Source: Candidatus Aegiribacteria sp.
GTDB taxonomy: Bacteria; Fermentibacterota; Fermentibacteria; Fermentibacterales; JCC-6
Direction: 5' to 3'
Assembly: GCA_030638185.1 (NCBI GenBank)
Contig: DAOWFD010000123.1
Span: 1 to 20,890 of the forward strand
DNA length: 20,890 nt
The position numbers and the translations under genes were made by a program. Below are positions 1 through 7,160 of the stretch, one piece after another. The notes beneath the pieces are model-generated. The model had not been told where the DNA came from, searched no databases, and was given only the letters and a program-made list of their open reading frames with translations. The number at the start of each line of letters is the position of its first letter. Position 1 is the stretch's first letter.

Positions 1-47
1 CAGTAGTGAGTACTGTTGTTTATTGTCGGCAGATAAGAGAGTTGATA

Positions 48-76
48 TTGACATTGAATTCTATGGTACCTATAAT
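48..76 (+). promoter_or_regulatory. Consensus sigma-70-like promoter of the mazEF pair
   Basis: A perfect -35 box TTGACA (48-53) and a perfect -10 box TATAAT (71-76) are separated by exactly 17 bp. The antitoxin ATG follows 46 bp after the -10 box. The palindrome GGTACC (65-70) abuts the -10 box and could be part of an antitoxin operator, which would suit the usual autoregulation of such modules; that part is inference. Confidence 0.7.
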
Positions 77-122
77 AGGGTCGTAAAGTAGGTGCTGATA
101 ATAAGGATAGAAAGAGGGCCGT

Positions 123-356
123 ATGCTGCAGACGAAATTCAGTTTAGAAGAAACACAGGCTGAATTCCTGAGTGAATTCAAGACTTACGGGTTCAAGGAC
201 AGGAGTGCCATGGTCAGAATGGCTATAACTCTTTTCAAGAAGAGAATTGAACTTGAAAGCCTTAGAAAATCTGCTGACCTGTATTCAGAGATTTATTCTC
301 TGGATGATGATCTTAAGGAATTGACCGAAACAGCAGTAACAGGATGGCTGGAATGA
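123..356 (+). CDS. MazE-like ribbon-helix-helix antitoxin
   Basis: A 77-residue protein whose N-terminal half reads as a short beta strand (residues 2-8) followed by two helices, the layout of a CopG/Arc-type ribbon-helix-helix DNA-binding fold. The charged C-terminal half, rich in Glu and Asp, would wrap the toxin. It starts at ATG 123, behind the purine-rich sequence AAAGAGG. Its stop TGA (354-356) overlaps the ATG at 353 of the downstream mazF-like gene, a typical coupling in type II toxin-antitoxin modules. The assignment rests mainly on this partner and on size and fold; the sequence itself is not diagnostic of one antitoxin family. It probably represses the consensus promoter just upstream. 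Confidence 0.75.
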   Translation: MLQTKFSLEETQAEFLSEFKTYGFKDRSAMVRMAITLFKKRIELESLRKSADLYSEIYSLDDDLKELTETAVTGWLE

Positions 357-712
357 CGGTGTTGAAAAGAGGAATGCTTATTGATGTAAATCTTGATCCT
401 TCAAAGGGTTCGGAAACCGGGAAAATCAGACCCTGTGTAATTGTAACAAATGATGTTTACAATGAAAGAGTTCCGGTTATTCAGGTTGTTCCGATTACTA
501 AATGGAGCGCGAAAAAAGCACGGATAATGACAAATGTCGAGATTCTTCCTTCAGCGGAGAATGGTCTTTCGAAAAAATCAATTGCGGACTGCCTGCAGAC
601 ACGTCCAATCGATCATAGTCACAGAATGGTTAGAATTCGCGGGAAACTGTCATCTGGTGAAGTAAAGGAAATAAATAAATCACTCAGAATTCTCTTTGAA
701 CTTCAGGACTGA
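353..712 (+). CDS. mazF: MazF/PemK-type mRNA interferase toxin
   Basis: MazF toxins are small ribosome-independent endoribonucleases that cut mRNA at short sequences and are held inactive by the cognate antitoxin. This protein has the family's N-terminal pattern: RGMLIDVNLDP, then GSE, then IRPCVIVTND, and VVPIT. Counted from ATG 353, Arg26 and Thr49 fall where the conserved catalytic Arg and Ser/Thr of the family sit. The length is 119 residues, normal for the family. An alternative in-frame ATG lies at 344; I prefer 353 because it makes an ATGA overlap with the antitoxin stop and has AGGA about 8 bp upstream. The gene looks intact. Cleavage specificity cannot be told from the sequence. Confidence 0.9.
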   Translation: MTVLKRGMLIDVNLDPSKGSETGKIRPCVIVTNDVYNERVPVIQVVPITKWSAKKARIMTNVEILPSAENGLSKKSIADCLQTRPIDHSHRMVRIRGKLSSGEVKEINKSLRILFELQD

Positions 713-844
713 GCGCCTGTGAGAAACCCGAATATGTAAATTTTAGGGATGCCTTTCCTGGATGGAAAGTCTCTGTTCATGGAAGATATAAGGAAACTGG
801 ATTTCTCGCCATGTCAGAATCAGCTGCCAATATATGGGAATGAG

Positions 845-860
845 TTCAGGTTAACCTGAA
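845..860. promoter_or_regulatory. 16-bp perfect palindrome, possible operator
   Basis: TTCAGGTTAACCTGAA is a perfect 16-bp palindrome about 70 bp before the start of the propeller lipoprotein gene, in the 216-bp gap after mazF. It could bind a dimeric regulator. No clear promoter boxes frame it, and the rest of the gap shows nothing else I can identify. Confidence 0.3.
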
Positions 861-928
861 TCCGTTTGAATATATTCTGGAGGTTGCACGGCTATCGCAT
901 AAAAGAAATGAGATAACTTATATTGATA

Positions 929-2050
929 ATGCGTAAAATGTATACTATCTGTATTTTACTCGCATCAATACTGTTTCTATCATTGTCATGTGGCGAGGAA
1001 ACCAATGAAATTACACAGGAGAATCGGGAAGAATCCTCAATAGAGCTGGTTATCGCGGATACTATCGGAATAGAAATTGGAGATTCCAATTACGTATTTG
1101 GAACGATTATCGATGCCGCATTCATGCCCGACGGAAGAATTGTACTGCTTGATCCAATCAAGAACAGAATATCCACCTTCAGCTCCGATGGAGAATTCCT
1201 CTTTAGTACGGGAAATACAGGGATCGGCCCCGGTGAATTCAATGAACCTTCTTCAATAGCCATACTATCAAACGGTGATATTGCTGTGGCTGATCACATG
1301 CAGTACAAAATAGTATTCTTCGATTCTCTTTTCTGCTTTAAAAGGGAGATATGTGGATTTATCCCTCAACCTCCACCAAGGCTTCTGACAGGGAAAGACA
1401 GTTCTGTTGTCGGTTTGCAGGTTCACTATTACAGGGAAGATGATGCTGTCTATGTTGGAGCTCGATTGGGATCCTGGTCCGACTCACCGGAACCGGATAT
1501 CGTCTACTATTCGGAATACAACAGGTTCGATGGCGATGGACCTGTATACATACCAAATGTCGTCCACTGTACTGACCTGGATGGTAACATGTTCTATTCT
1601 CCCTTCTCACATGATGATTATCAGATTATGAGATTATCTCCCGATGGTGACACTCTCTTCAATATATCAGAACCCTACACCAGAATGAACAAAACTCAAG
1701 AAGAAATTGCCAGTGAACACATGTCCTATATATGTGATACACCTGGCTTTAATAATAGTGATACAAGAGCTATATCTGCTCGATGGGAACCCGATCCGGT
1801 GAGATACGCAATAACTGGATTGTACGTTGATCGGATGCAGAGATTATGGGTTGCCACCGGACGGGGGGAGGGGCCATCTCCCGTATTCGAAGTATACGAT
1901 GTCAGCGGCAATCATCTTTTCAGTGTATCAACAACGCTTCCTGCGGAAGCGCGTAAATGGAGAATAGTATTTGGCGATAACAGGATTCTTGCCTTCGATA
2001 CCAATCCGGATGATTATTCGAAGGTTATAATAATCAATATTGAAAATTAG
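929..2050 (+). CDS. Six-bladed beta-propeller (NHL-like) lipoprotein
   Basis: A 373-residue exported protein. Residues 1-20 form a signal peptide with basic MRK, then a hydrophobic stretch ending in FLSLSC. Cys21 is the probable lipidation site, although the lipobox is relaxed (Ser at -3). The mature part has repeated blade signatures of the form F-x-PDG-x-I-x-(L/V)-x-D followed by I-x-x-F and G-E-F. The best two are around residues 65-100 and 110-135, and a C-terminal one reads DRMQRLWVATGRGEG. Such 6-bladed propeller lipoproteins are common in Bacteroidetes/FCB-type bacteria, and their ligands are mostly unknown. A TTG at 923 could start it two codons earlier. No strong ribosome binding site is visible. 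It ends 9 bp from the convergent channel gene, with no obvious terminator between. Confidence 0.75.
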   Translation: MRKMYTICILLASILFLSLSCGEETNEITQENREESSIELVIADTIGIEIGDSNYVFGTIIDAAFMPDGRIVLLDPIKNRISTFSSDGEFLFSTGNTGIGPGEFNEPSSIAILSNGDIAVADHMQYKIVFFDSLFCFKREICGFIPQPPPRLLTGKDSSVVGLQVHYYREDDAVYVGARLGSWSDSPEPDIVYYSEYNRFDGDGPVYIPNVVHCTDLDGNMFYSPFSHDDYQIMRLSPDGDTLFNISEPYTRMNKTQEEIASEHMSYICDTPGFNNSDTRAISARWEPDPVRYAITGLYVDRMQRLWVATGRGEGPSPVFEVYDVSGNHLFSVSTTLPAEARKWRIVFGDNRILAFDTNPDDYSKVIIINIEN

Positions 2051-2059
2051 ATCCCTATC

Positions 2060-3907
2060 CTACCGTTCCGCGATCACCACTATTCTCGTATCGATATCAT
2101 CGGGTATTTCATCCAGCTTTCCCGGATTCAGGCAGACCTCTGCTTCGCAACCTGTTCCGGTAAGCCAGCCCAGAACGATTTCCCCTCGTTCCAGTCCCTC
2201 TGCCGAGAGGTGCGCGAACGACCGGGAACTGTAAGCGGAAGGGCATCTCAGCTGGATCTCACAGCCGGAGGGGTCGAATATTTCTTCGTACACGCGGCCA
2301 AGGCCGGGTTCCAGAACCAGTTGAGCCATTATCATACTGCATACCTCGTTGGATATGACGAAATCATCTATCCCGGCAGCGGAAGCAAGGTGTCTGTTCC
2401 TCGGATTCCTTATCTCGGCAACCACCGTAGCGTTCCATGAATCTCCCAGCCTGTTTGCGATATCCCTCAGAATCAGGAGAGTGATGATGCATTCGGAATC
2501 AGCGTTTTCATCTGACATTCCCGCTGCTTTCCCGGAAATCACCATGATGCTGTCATATTTATCCGGATGAAGTTCTTCAAGCCGGTCGGGATCGGTTCTT
2601 TCCGTCTGCACATACTCGACGTTACAGTTTACTGTTCTAACTCCGGAGAGAAGTGCTTCTCCTTCTTCCTGTGGCAAAGACCCGGCAACGAGTATGCCGC
2701 CTCCCTCCATCGCGTAGGCATCCAGAAGGCCAAGCATGAAACTGAATTTTCTGCTGCTTCCGGAGAAGATAAGCATGTTAAGGGGCTTTCGACATGCATC
2801 CCTCTTCGCGCTCACGAATTCTCCCGCTGATATCTGCTCATCAGCAAAAGTGAAAGATCTGGAGTTCTGCGCCAGCAGAAGAAGTCTATCCCCCGGGTTC
2901 AGCTTCATATCAGGTTCAGGATTAATCCACATCTTTCCAGCAGACTGTATACCGATAGCAACACCTCTTTGGATTCTATTCGCTATTTCTCTGAACGTGC
3001 AGTTCTCTACATCGGGACATTCATTCAGGTAGAACTCGTTCCGATCGAAGCTCAGTACTTCATTGTAGACCGCGCTCAGTCCGGGCTGCCTGCATACCTG
3101 CACGACAAGCCGCATGACGATCTCCCGTACCGGGAGCCAGTGGATATCACTGTAAGCCATTTGTGCTATTCTTCTTGTCGCCCTGTTACGCAATTCACAG
3201 ACTCCCACGGGATGGCTGTTCTCTATTATGGAGTTAACAGCAACCAGGGTCTTAAGTATTTCATCGTCATCATCTCCTACGATCACGAAACCTGCGCATT
3301 TCTGAAAACACGGCAGTTGCAGGGAGTCAACGTCAGTCGTATTGCCCGAGCGGCAGATGACCTTGCGCGAACTCTTTCTTCCAAGGCGTTGAATAAGAAC
3401 TTCTTCTATCTCCTCGCGGGAATTGCTTGAAAAGATTACGATCTTGCCCTTTATGGAGTCCTCCTCGTGAGCTTTAATAAGTTCCCTGGTAACTTCGTAA
3501 AGTCTGTCTCCATAGCCGCAGACGATGTAGTGATTCTTCTCCAGTACAGGGGATTTCCCCCTTTTCAGGGCTTCAAGCTGTTCAGTGATCTTGGAGGACA
3601 GAATACCGATAAGAAAAGAGAGAATAAGAATGCCGCCAATAGTGACAAGTACCCCTACCATGGCGATCTGCGGGGTGTCGTTGTCGTTTATGAAGGTTCC
3701 CTGGTCCAGCAACCTGGTGAATGACCACCAGAAGCTGTCGGGTGTAAGGCCCTTCACAAGAACCATCCCTGTAACGATTATCAACCCTGATATTACGAAG
3801 AGAAAAAGTATCTGCCAGGCGGGATTCCTGATCAGAAGATTGTTAATGAAGTATCTGATTCTGCTGCCGATTGTGATACACTTCATTTTATCCTTCTTGC
3901 GGAACAT
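2060..3907 (-). CDS. CASTOR/POLLUX-like ion channel with TrkA/RCK domains
   Basis: A 615-residue membrane protein. Near the N-terminus are two hydrophobic helices (about residues 32-52 and 81-103). Between them lies a pore-helix-like stretch, SFWWSFTRLLDQGTF, resembling the W-W...DPG segment of bacterial and plant CASTOR/POLLUX channels. The rest is cytoplasmic and carries at least two RCK-like regions. The first begins YIVCGYGDR, a Rossmann-type strand and turn; later ones include a VIVGDDDDEIL motif and a second NMLIFSGSSR/GGILVAGSLP half. Plant relatives conduct Ca2+ or K+ at the nuclear envelope; the bacterial ones are largely uncharacterised. ATG 3907 overlaps the TGA of the upstream LapA-domain gene (TGATG), so I chose it over GTG 3910. 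No ligand or ion can be read from sequence alone. Confidence 0.8.
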   Translation of the reverse strand: MFRKKDKMKCITIGSRIRYFINNLLIRNPAWQILFLFVISGLIIVTGMVLVKGLTPDSFWWSFTRLLDQGTFINDNDTPQIAMVGVLVTIGGILILSFLIGILSSKITEQLEALKRGKSPVLEKNHYIVCGYGDRLYEVTRELIKAHEEDSIKGKIVIFSSNSREEIEEVLIQRLGRKSSRKVICRSGNTTDVDSLQLPCFQKCAGFVIVGDDDDEILKTLVAVNSIIENSHPVGVCELRNRATRRIAQMAYSDIHWLPVREIVMRLVVQVCRQPGLSAVYNEVLSFDRNEFYLNECPDVENCTFREIANRIQRGVAIGIQSAGKMWINPEPDMKLNPGDRLLLLAQNSRSFTFADEQISAGEFVSAKRDACRKPLNMLIFSGSSRKFSFMLGLLDAYAMEGGGILVAGSLPQEEGEALLSGVRTVNCNVEYVQTERTDPDRLEELHPDKYDSIMVISGKAAGMSDENADSECIITLLILRDIANRLGDSWNATVVAEIRNPRNRHLASAAGIDDFVISNEVCSMIMAQLVLEPGLGRVYEEIFDPSGCEIQLRCPSAYSSRSFAHLSAEGLERGEIVLGWLTGTGCEAEVCLNPGKLDEIPDDIDTRIVVIAER

Positions 3908-4113
3908 CACTTGTTACTTTTTCGTTCCGTGATGAAATGATGTGCAAGGTATCCTATTATAAAACCGATAAGGGCAACGAAGAAGATAAGGATTATCATG
4001 GACATGCTTATCTTCCAGAAGAGAATATGCACATCCGCTGTATTTGAGTTCTGAATAACGATTACAAGAAGTAAGATCGCCAGGATCAGAATTGCAGCCA
4101 TCTTGGGCTTCAT
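3907..4113 (-). CDS. LapA-domain (DUF1049-like) small membrane protein
   Basis: A 68-residue protein made of two transmembrane helices (about residues 4-21 and 38-58) joined by a short loop, QNSNTADVHILFWKISMS. The N-terminal helix running into QN, followed by V-x-I-L-F-W and a small-residue-rich second helix, is the hallmark of the LapA/DUF1049 domain. In E. coli LapA works with LapB in lipopolysaccharide assembly; many homologues elsewhere have no known role. The basic C-terminus (TERKSNK) should be cytoplasmic. AGGA lies 9 bp before ATG 4113. The stop overlaps the start of the channel gene, so the two are probably translationally coupled, with this gene first. Confidence 0.75.
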   Translation of the reverse strand: MKPKMAAILILAILLLVIVIQNSNTADVHILFWKISMSMIILIFFVALIGFIIGYLAHHFITERKSNK

Positions 4114-4172
4114 AACAAACCATCCTTAGCAGGTTATACTGATATTCGAACTGTCCTGGTTAGCAGCCCGTT

Positions 4173-4187
4173 AATAGTGCCACTATT
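4173..4187. repeat. 15-bp palindrome in the left boundary gap
   Basis: AATAGTG-C-CACTATT is a perfect inverted repeat in the 161-bp gap between the LapA-domain gene and the leftmost GNAT-methyltransferase gene. A second small hairpin (AATCCC around 4210, pairing with GGGATT) sits close by. There is no T-run to make either a convincing terminator. An operator for the lapA-like operon or a remnant junction are both possible. Confidence 0.3.
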
Positions 4188-4274
4188 TGCTCAATAATAA
4201 CAAGCATAATCCCTTCATGGGATTCAGGGTATCCTTGGTTTCGGAGCGAGTGCAATAGCACAATCGCTATATCA

Positions 4275-5444
4275 CTACTTCTTCCTTCTAAGAATGAGAA
4301 CTGCTTCATAATGCTTTAATAGACTGCCGCCATATTCCCTGTTGATCAGGTTCTCAATACCGGTGAAAAGAGCCTTCCTCTCAGCATCAGGCAGGTTGAT
4401 ATGGTCTGAATAGGTGCTGAGCAGATCGATATACTGACTCGTACTGTATTCCATCGACCAGGGATAGCTGCGGAATATCGGATCCTCGAAGTGTTCTTCA
4501 CCCGGAAGCGTTTGCAGGTTTTCCTTTATGTTCCCTGTCGCGTTGGTCATTGAAGGCGCAAAGTCACGATACACGTCCTGTACCGCAGCGAAGAACCCCT
4601 CATTATTTTGAACATGCTTATTCGTAAAAACGGCGAGAGCTCCCGCGAGTTTCAGAAACGCGGCACTCTTTATATATGCCAGAGCTGGATCCACCCAATG
4701 AAACGAAGTTGCCGCGATAATCAGATCGTACAGATGACCGTCTGATTTCCAGTCTTCGAAAGGACTTACGATAACACGGACATTATCGAACTCCCTGAAC
4801 TTTGCGGCTGCAACAGCCGCCAGATCGCTTCCAATATCGAGACAGTCCATAGTAAAACCAGTTGAAGCGAAGAGCTCAGTCGACTTGCCGGTTGCGCAGC
4901 CGATCTCAAGGATTCGGCCATGTTCCGGGATTCCGGACAGATTGATCACATCGTCGATCAGCGTGGTCGGATATCCCGGTCGGATTCGATCGTACACATC
5001 CGCACTCCGGTTGAATGTATTTCGAAGATGCTGCCATTTCTTATATCTGAGTTCCATGCCGGGTGCTTCGTGAGGACGTAATGCAAACCCGCATTTATGG
5101 TAGAATTGTGCTTTGTTGCTGGCGGCAAACAATTGAATATCACGAATCCCGAACTTCCTGCATCTGGCAACCAGTCTGCTGAGTATCTCCGTTCCTATGC
5201 CTCGGTTCTGGTGGCCCGGTCTAACGATCATATCATAGATCATAGCATGGAGTACGCCGTCCGATACGACACGTCCAGAACCAATGAGTTGATCGGAATC
5301 GTATACCGCCACTGAGTACCAGCTGTTTTTTAATGCCAGAGCGAGTTCATCTGAATCTGCCTGATATTCACTGTTCCAGCCGGTTGTCTCAAAAAGATCG
5401 AGATAGTCATCAGGAGCAGGTATTTCTTCAGTGAATACAATCAT
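4275..5444 (-). CDS. GNAT acetyltransferase fused to a class I methyltransferase
   Basis: A 389-residue two-domain protein. Residues 1-132 are a GNAT domain: acetyl-CoA-binding motif A reads RPGHQNRGIGTEIL (75-88), and the end reads FYHKCGF (114-120). Residues 143-389 are a SAM-dependent methyltransferase: motif I is ILEIGCATGK (178-187), an acidic residue follows in CLDIGSD, and a post-motif reads AATSFHWVD, as in Methyltransf_11/trans-aconitate-type enzymes. Substrates are unknown. The open frame extends upstream to 5621 but that part overlaps the preceding gene. I place the start at ATG 5444 because it overlaps the preceding TGA (ATGA), giving translational coupling. The ribosome binding site is weak, which fits coupling. 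The fusion would let one protein both acylate and methylate. Confidence 0.8.
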   Translation of the reverse strand: MIVFTEEIPAPDDYLDLFETTGWNSEYQADSDELALALKNSWYSVAVYDSDQLIGSGRVVSDGVLHAMIYDMIVRPGHQNRGIGTEILSRLVARCRKFGIRDIQLFAASNKAQFYHKCGFALRPHEAPGMELRYKKWQHLRNTFNRSADVYDRIRPGYPTTLIDDVINLSGIPEHGRILEIGCATGKSTELFASTGFTMDCLDIGSDLAAVAAAKFREFDNVRVIVSPFEDWKSDGHLYDLIIAATSFHWVDPALAYIKSAAFLKLAGALAVFTNKHVQNNEGFFAAVQDVYRDFAPSMTNATGNIKENLQTLPGEEHFEDPIFRSYPWSMEYSTSQYIDLLSTYSDHINLPDAERKALFTGIENLINREYGGSLLKHYEAVLILRRKK

Positions 5445-6370
5445 GATAACTCGATACATAAGTCCTGTGGTGGCGAAGTCGCTGAATATTCTGTAAAAAA
5501 CGATTGCGGCCCGCTTTCCACCGTTTTGATAAGAACATTGCGACCTTTGTATTCCTCGATACGGCGTGCCATAGAAGCCCCTACGACATAAAAAGCGCGT
5601 GACTTTATACCCTCGTTCCAAATTCGCTTCCGTAATTCCGCAATTCTTTTTGAATCCATTCGAGCTATATCGGCAAGGAGCAGTTGAACCATTTCAAAGC
5701 AAGCGCGTACCTCAAGGGAATTGTCCAGGAGCCGATAATCCTCAACAACCAATCCCTTTGGCCGTGCGCGATAGGCTACGTAGGTTGCCAGGCCTTCATT
5801 CTGAATCTGCCACAGAATATTCTCGGTCAGGGCTTCAGCAGTAGAAGCATCCGTGACCGATGCGCCCATATGATGATGTGAGACTCCAATGTGATACAAT
5901 TCATGCACCAGAAGATTGAATACCTTATCGGGATTCCGCTGCCAGAAAGAGGCGGTGAGATTGATTACAATGCTGTTTGTGTCGTCTCCTATCCATGTAA
6001 AGGCATAGGCAGGAATAAACAGGGCTAATACAACCCGACCGTTGATAGGAGTACCCGATGGGAGATAAGCTTGAAGATGAGGAATTGCGCTGGTCGTGAA
6101 AACCTGATGCCGATTCAATATGCTCACCATAAGTTTTTGTGCTTGAACCACGAGAGCTTCTATATGTTTTTTTCGCCCGGACAGTGCGATGTCGTTCAGG
6201 ATACGTTCCACTTCCAAATCCGGATCGGGTTGCCCATTCGACTTTGCCCATAATCGAGTAAGAACATAAGCAGGTAAGGAATTCCAGGCATCAGGCAGGG
6301 AAACATTATTACTCTGCGCCCATTCAATCAACAGCTGTGCCGCTTCTGCATCAATCGTTATTCTCGTCAT
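5441..6370 (-). CDS. Putative zinc metallopeptidase, HELYH...E type
   Basis: A 309-residue protein, mostly helical. It carries LLVHELYHIG (zinc-binding HExxH, residues 156-160) and, 32 residues on from that motif, NEGLATYVAY, whose Glu192 could be the third ligand of a gluzincin-type site. The arrangement resembles the DUF5700-type putative zinc-dependent peptidases, but I make this family call from memory of motifs only. There is no signal peptide, so it should be cytoplasmic. AAGG precedes ATG 6370 by about 10 bp. Its stop overlaps the start of the GNAT-methyltransferase, so both are probably made from one message. The substrate is unknown and proteolysis itself is not proven by the motif. 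Confidence 0.6.
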   Translation of the reverse strand: MTRITIDAEAAQLLIEWAQSNNVSLPDAWNSLPAYVLTRLWAKSNGQPDPDLEVERILNDIALSGRKKHIEALVVQAQKLMVSILNRHQVFTTSAIPHLQAYLPSGTPINGRVVLALFIPAYAFTWIGDDTNSIVINLTASFWQRNPDKVFNLLVHELYHIGVSHHHMGASVTDASTAEALTENILWQIQNEGLATYVAYRARPKGLVVEDYRLLDNSLEVRACFEMVQLLLADIARMDSKRIAELRKRIWNEGIKSRAFYVVGASMARRIEEYKGRNVLIKTVESGPQSFFTEYSATSPPQDLCIELS

Positions 6371-6396
6371 GTCATAATACCTTCTCAGGTGTGGAT

Positions 6397-6771
6397 TTAT
6401 TCTCGAAATTCATGTTTTTGATGCACAATTTTCCTTAGATTCTTCAACTTTGTAGGATTATGTTCAAGCCACATTATTTCTGAGCCATCTTCCAGCTCTT
6501 CGTAAATCGGAAGCAATTCCGTTACTCCCTCAAAAACCCACTGAACTGGTACACCTTCGGGATCACCTTTGTATGGTTTTGAATCAAGTTCTGCAATATC
6601 CACGATTTTATCGTAAGCCTCATCGAGATCCCTGGCTTTGACTATTACTGTATTCTCCCAAGCGGTAAATTTCTCTTCTGGATCATTTTTCTTTTCATCT
6701 TCCAGTTCGATGAATCGGATTAAGTATGATCCAACATACCAACCTACCGGTGAAATGTTTTTATCGTGCAT
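6397..6771 (-). CDS. DUF4288 family protein
   Basis: A 124-residue soluble protein. It has the pattern GWYVGSYLIRF...WENTVIVKARDLDEAYDKI...GVPVQWVFEGV..LLPIYEELEDGSEIMW, which matches what I know of the DUF4288 family, small single-domain proteins of unknown function. Start choice: ATG 6771 is taken rather than GTG 6780; neither has a strong ribosome binding site. It lies 24 bp after the cysteine-rich gene upstream and 26 bp before the HELYH gene, so it may be part of one transcript. Nothing in the sequence suggests catalysis. Confidence 0.65.
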   Translation of the reverse strand: MHDKNISPVGWYVGSYLIRFIELEDEKKNDPEEKFTAWENTVIVKARDLDEAYDKIVDIAELDSKPYKGDPEGVPVQWVFEGVTELLPIYEELEDGSEIMWLEHNPTKLKNLRKIVHQKHEFRE

Positions 6772-6795
6772 CCTGTACACCTGACTCTTATCACG

Positions 6796-7050
6796 CTACA
6801 TTCTTCCAAGCTTCGCAAGGGGGGAATCTACTTCCATTCCGTGCGAGTCGCGTATCTCACAGTTCGCGCACCACTCCAGCATCATATACTTCCACTTTTC
6901 TTTCTCTGGACCGTCCGGCATGGCGCGGTAGAAGTCCAGCCAGTCAAACTCCCAGCAGGACATCTGATCAGCGAAGGCCGGGCACTTTGCATCAGCGGGA
7001 TCGGTGACTCTGAACGGGCACTTCTCTTTGATGTCCCAACATTCTTTCAT
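6796..7050 (-). CDS. Small cysteine-rich protein, two-CW type
   Basis: An 84-residue protein with six cysteines at residues 4, 11, 23, 32, 61 and 64. Two Cys-Trp pairs (ECWDIKEKCP and SCWEFDW) and a CxxC (WCANC) resemble the two-CW domain of small metal-binding or redox proteins; the assignment is from pattern only. The even number and spacing suggest a zinc or iron-sulfur site. The open frame begins at 7095, but ATG 7050 is preceded by AGGAG 7 bp upstream and is the likely start. It is the first gene after the hairpin junction at 7082-7147. Function is unknown. Confidence 0.6.
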   Translation of the reverse strand: MKECWDIKEKCPFRVTDPADAKCPAFADQMSCWEFDWLDFYRAMPDGPEKEKWKYMMLEWCANCEIRDSHGMEVDSPLAKLGRM

Positions 7051-7081
7051 TAATATCTCCTGTGGCTGGTCTGCCTGATAT

Positions 7082-7147
7082 GGCATAACCTGCAAAAGGG
7101 CTTAAACGAATAGACATTTAAGATTCACTAGCACTATAGGTTATGCC
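7082..7147 (-). repeat. attC-like hairpin with GCATAAC/GTTATGC ends
   Basis: A perfect 10-bp inverted repeat (GGCATAACCT at 7082-7091, AGGTTATGCC at 7138-7147) encloses a second inner pair (CTTAAA 7101-7106, TTTAAG 7117-7122). At 66 bp in total, ending in GTTATGC just 3' of the nitronate monooxygenase-like gene, it has the size, position and nested two-box layout of an integron attC site. The same GTTATGC core recurs at 17068, 17840 and 18520. Confidence 0.5.
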
Positions 7148-7160
7148 TGGAATGGTTTGC

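Noticed and set aside
1359..1610. Minus-strand frame inside the propeller gene
   Set aside because: Antisense shadow, rich in His and Arg, without any domain or start signal.
2210..3932. Chains of + strand open frames up to 153 codons across the channel gene
   Set aside because: They are antisense to an intact 615-residue protein with clear domain motifs, have no recognisable products and overlap one another.
4236..4275. Hairpin GCGA..TGC-AATA-GCA..TCGC downstream of the GNAT-methyltransferase as an intrinsic terminator
   Set aside because: The stem is interrupted and no T-run follows on the transcribed strand.
5445..5621. N-terminal extension of the GNAT-methyltransferase protein
   Set aside because: The extra 59 residues overlap the coding region of the HExxH gene in another frame and have no GNAT-like sequence; ATG 5444 fits the family start.
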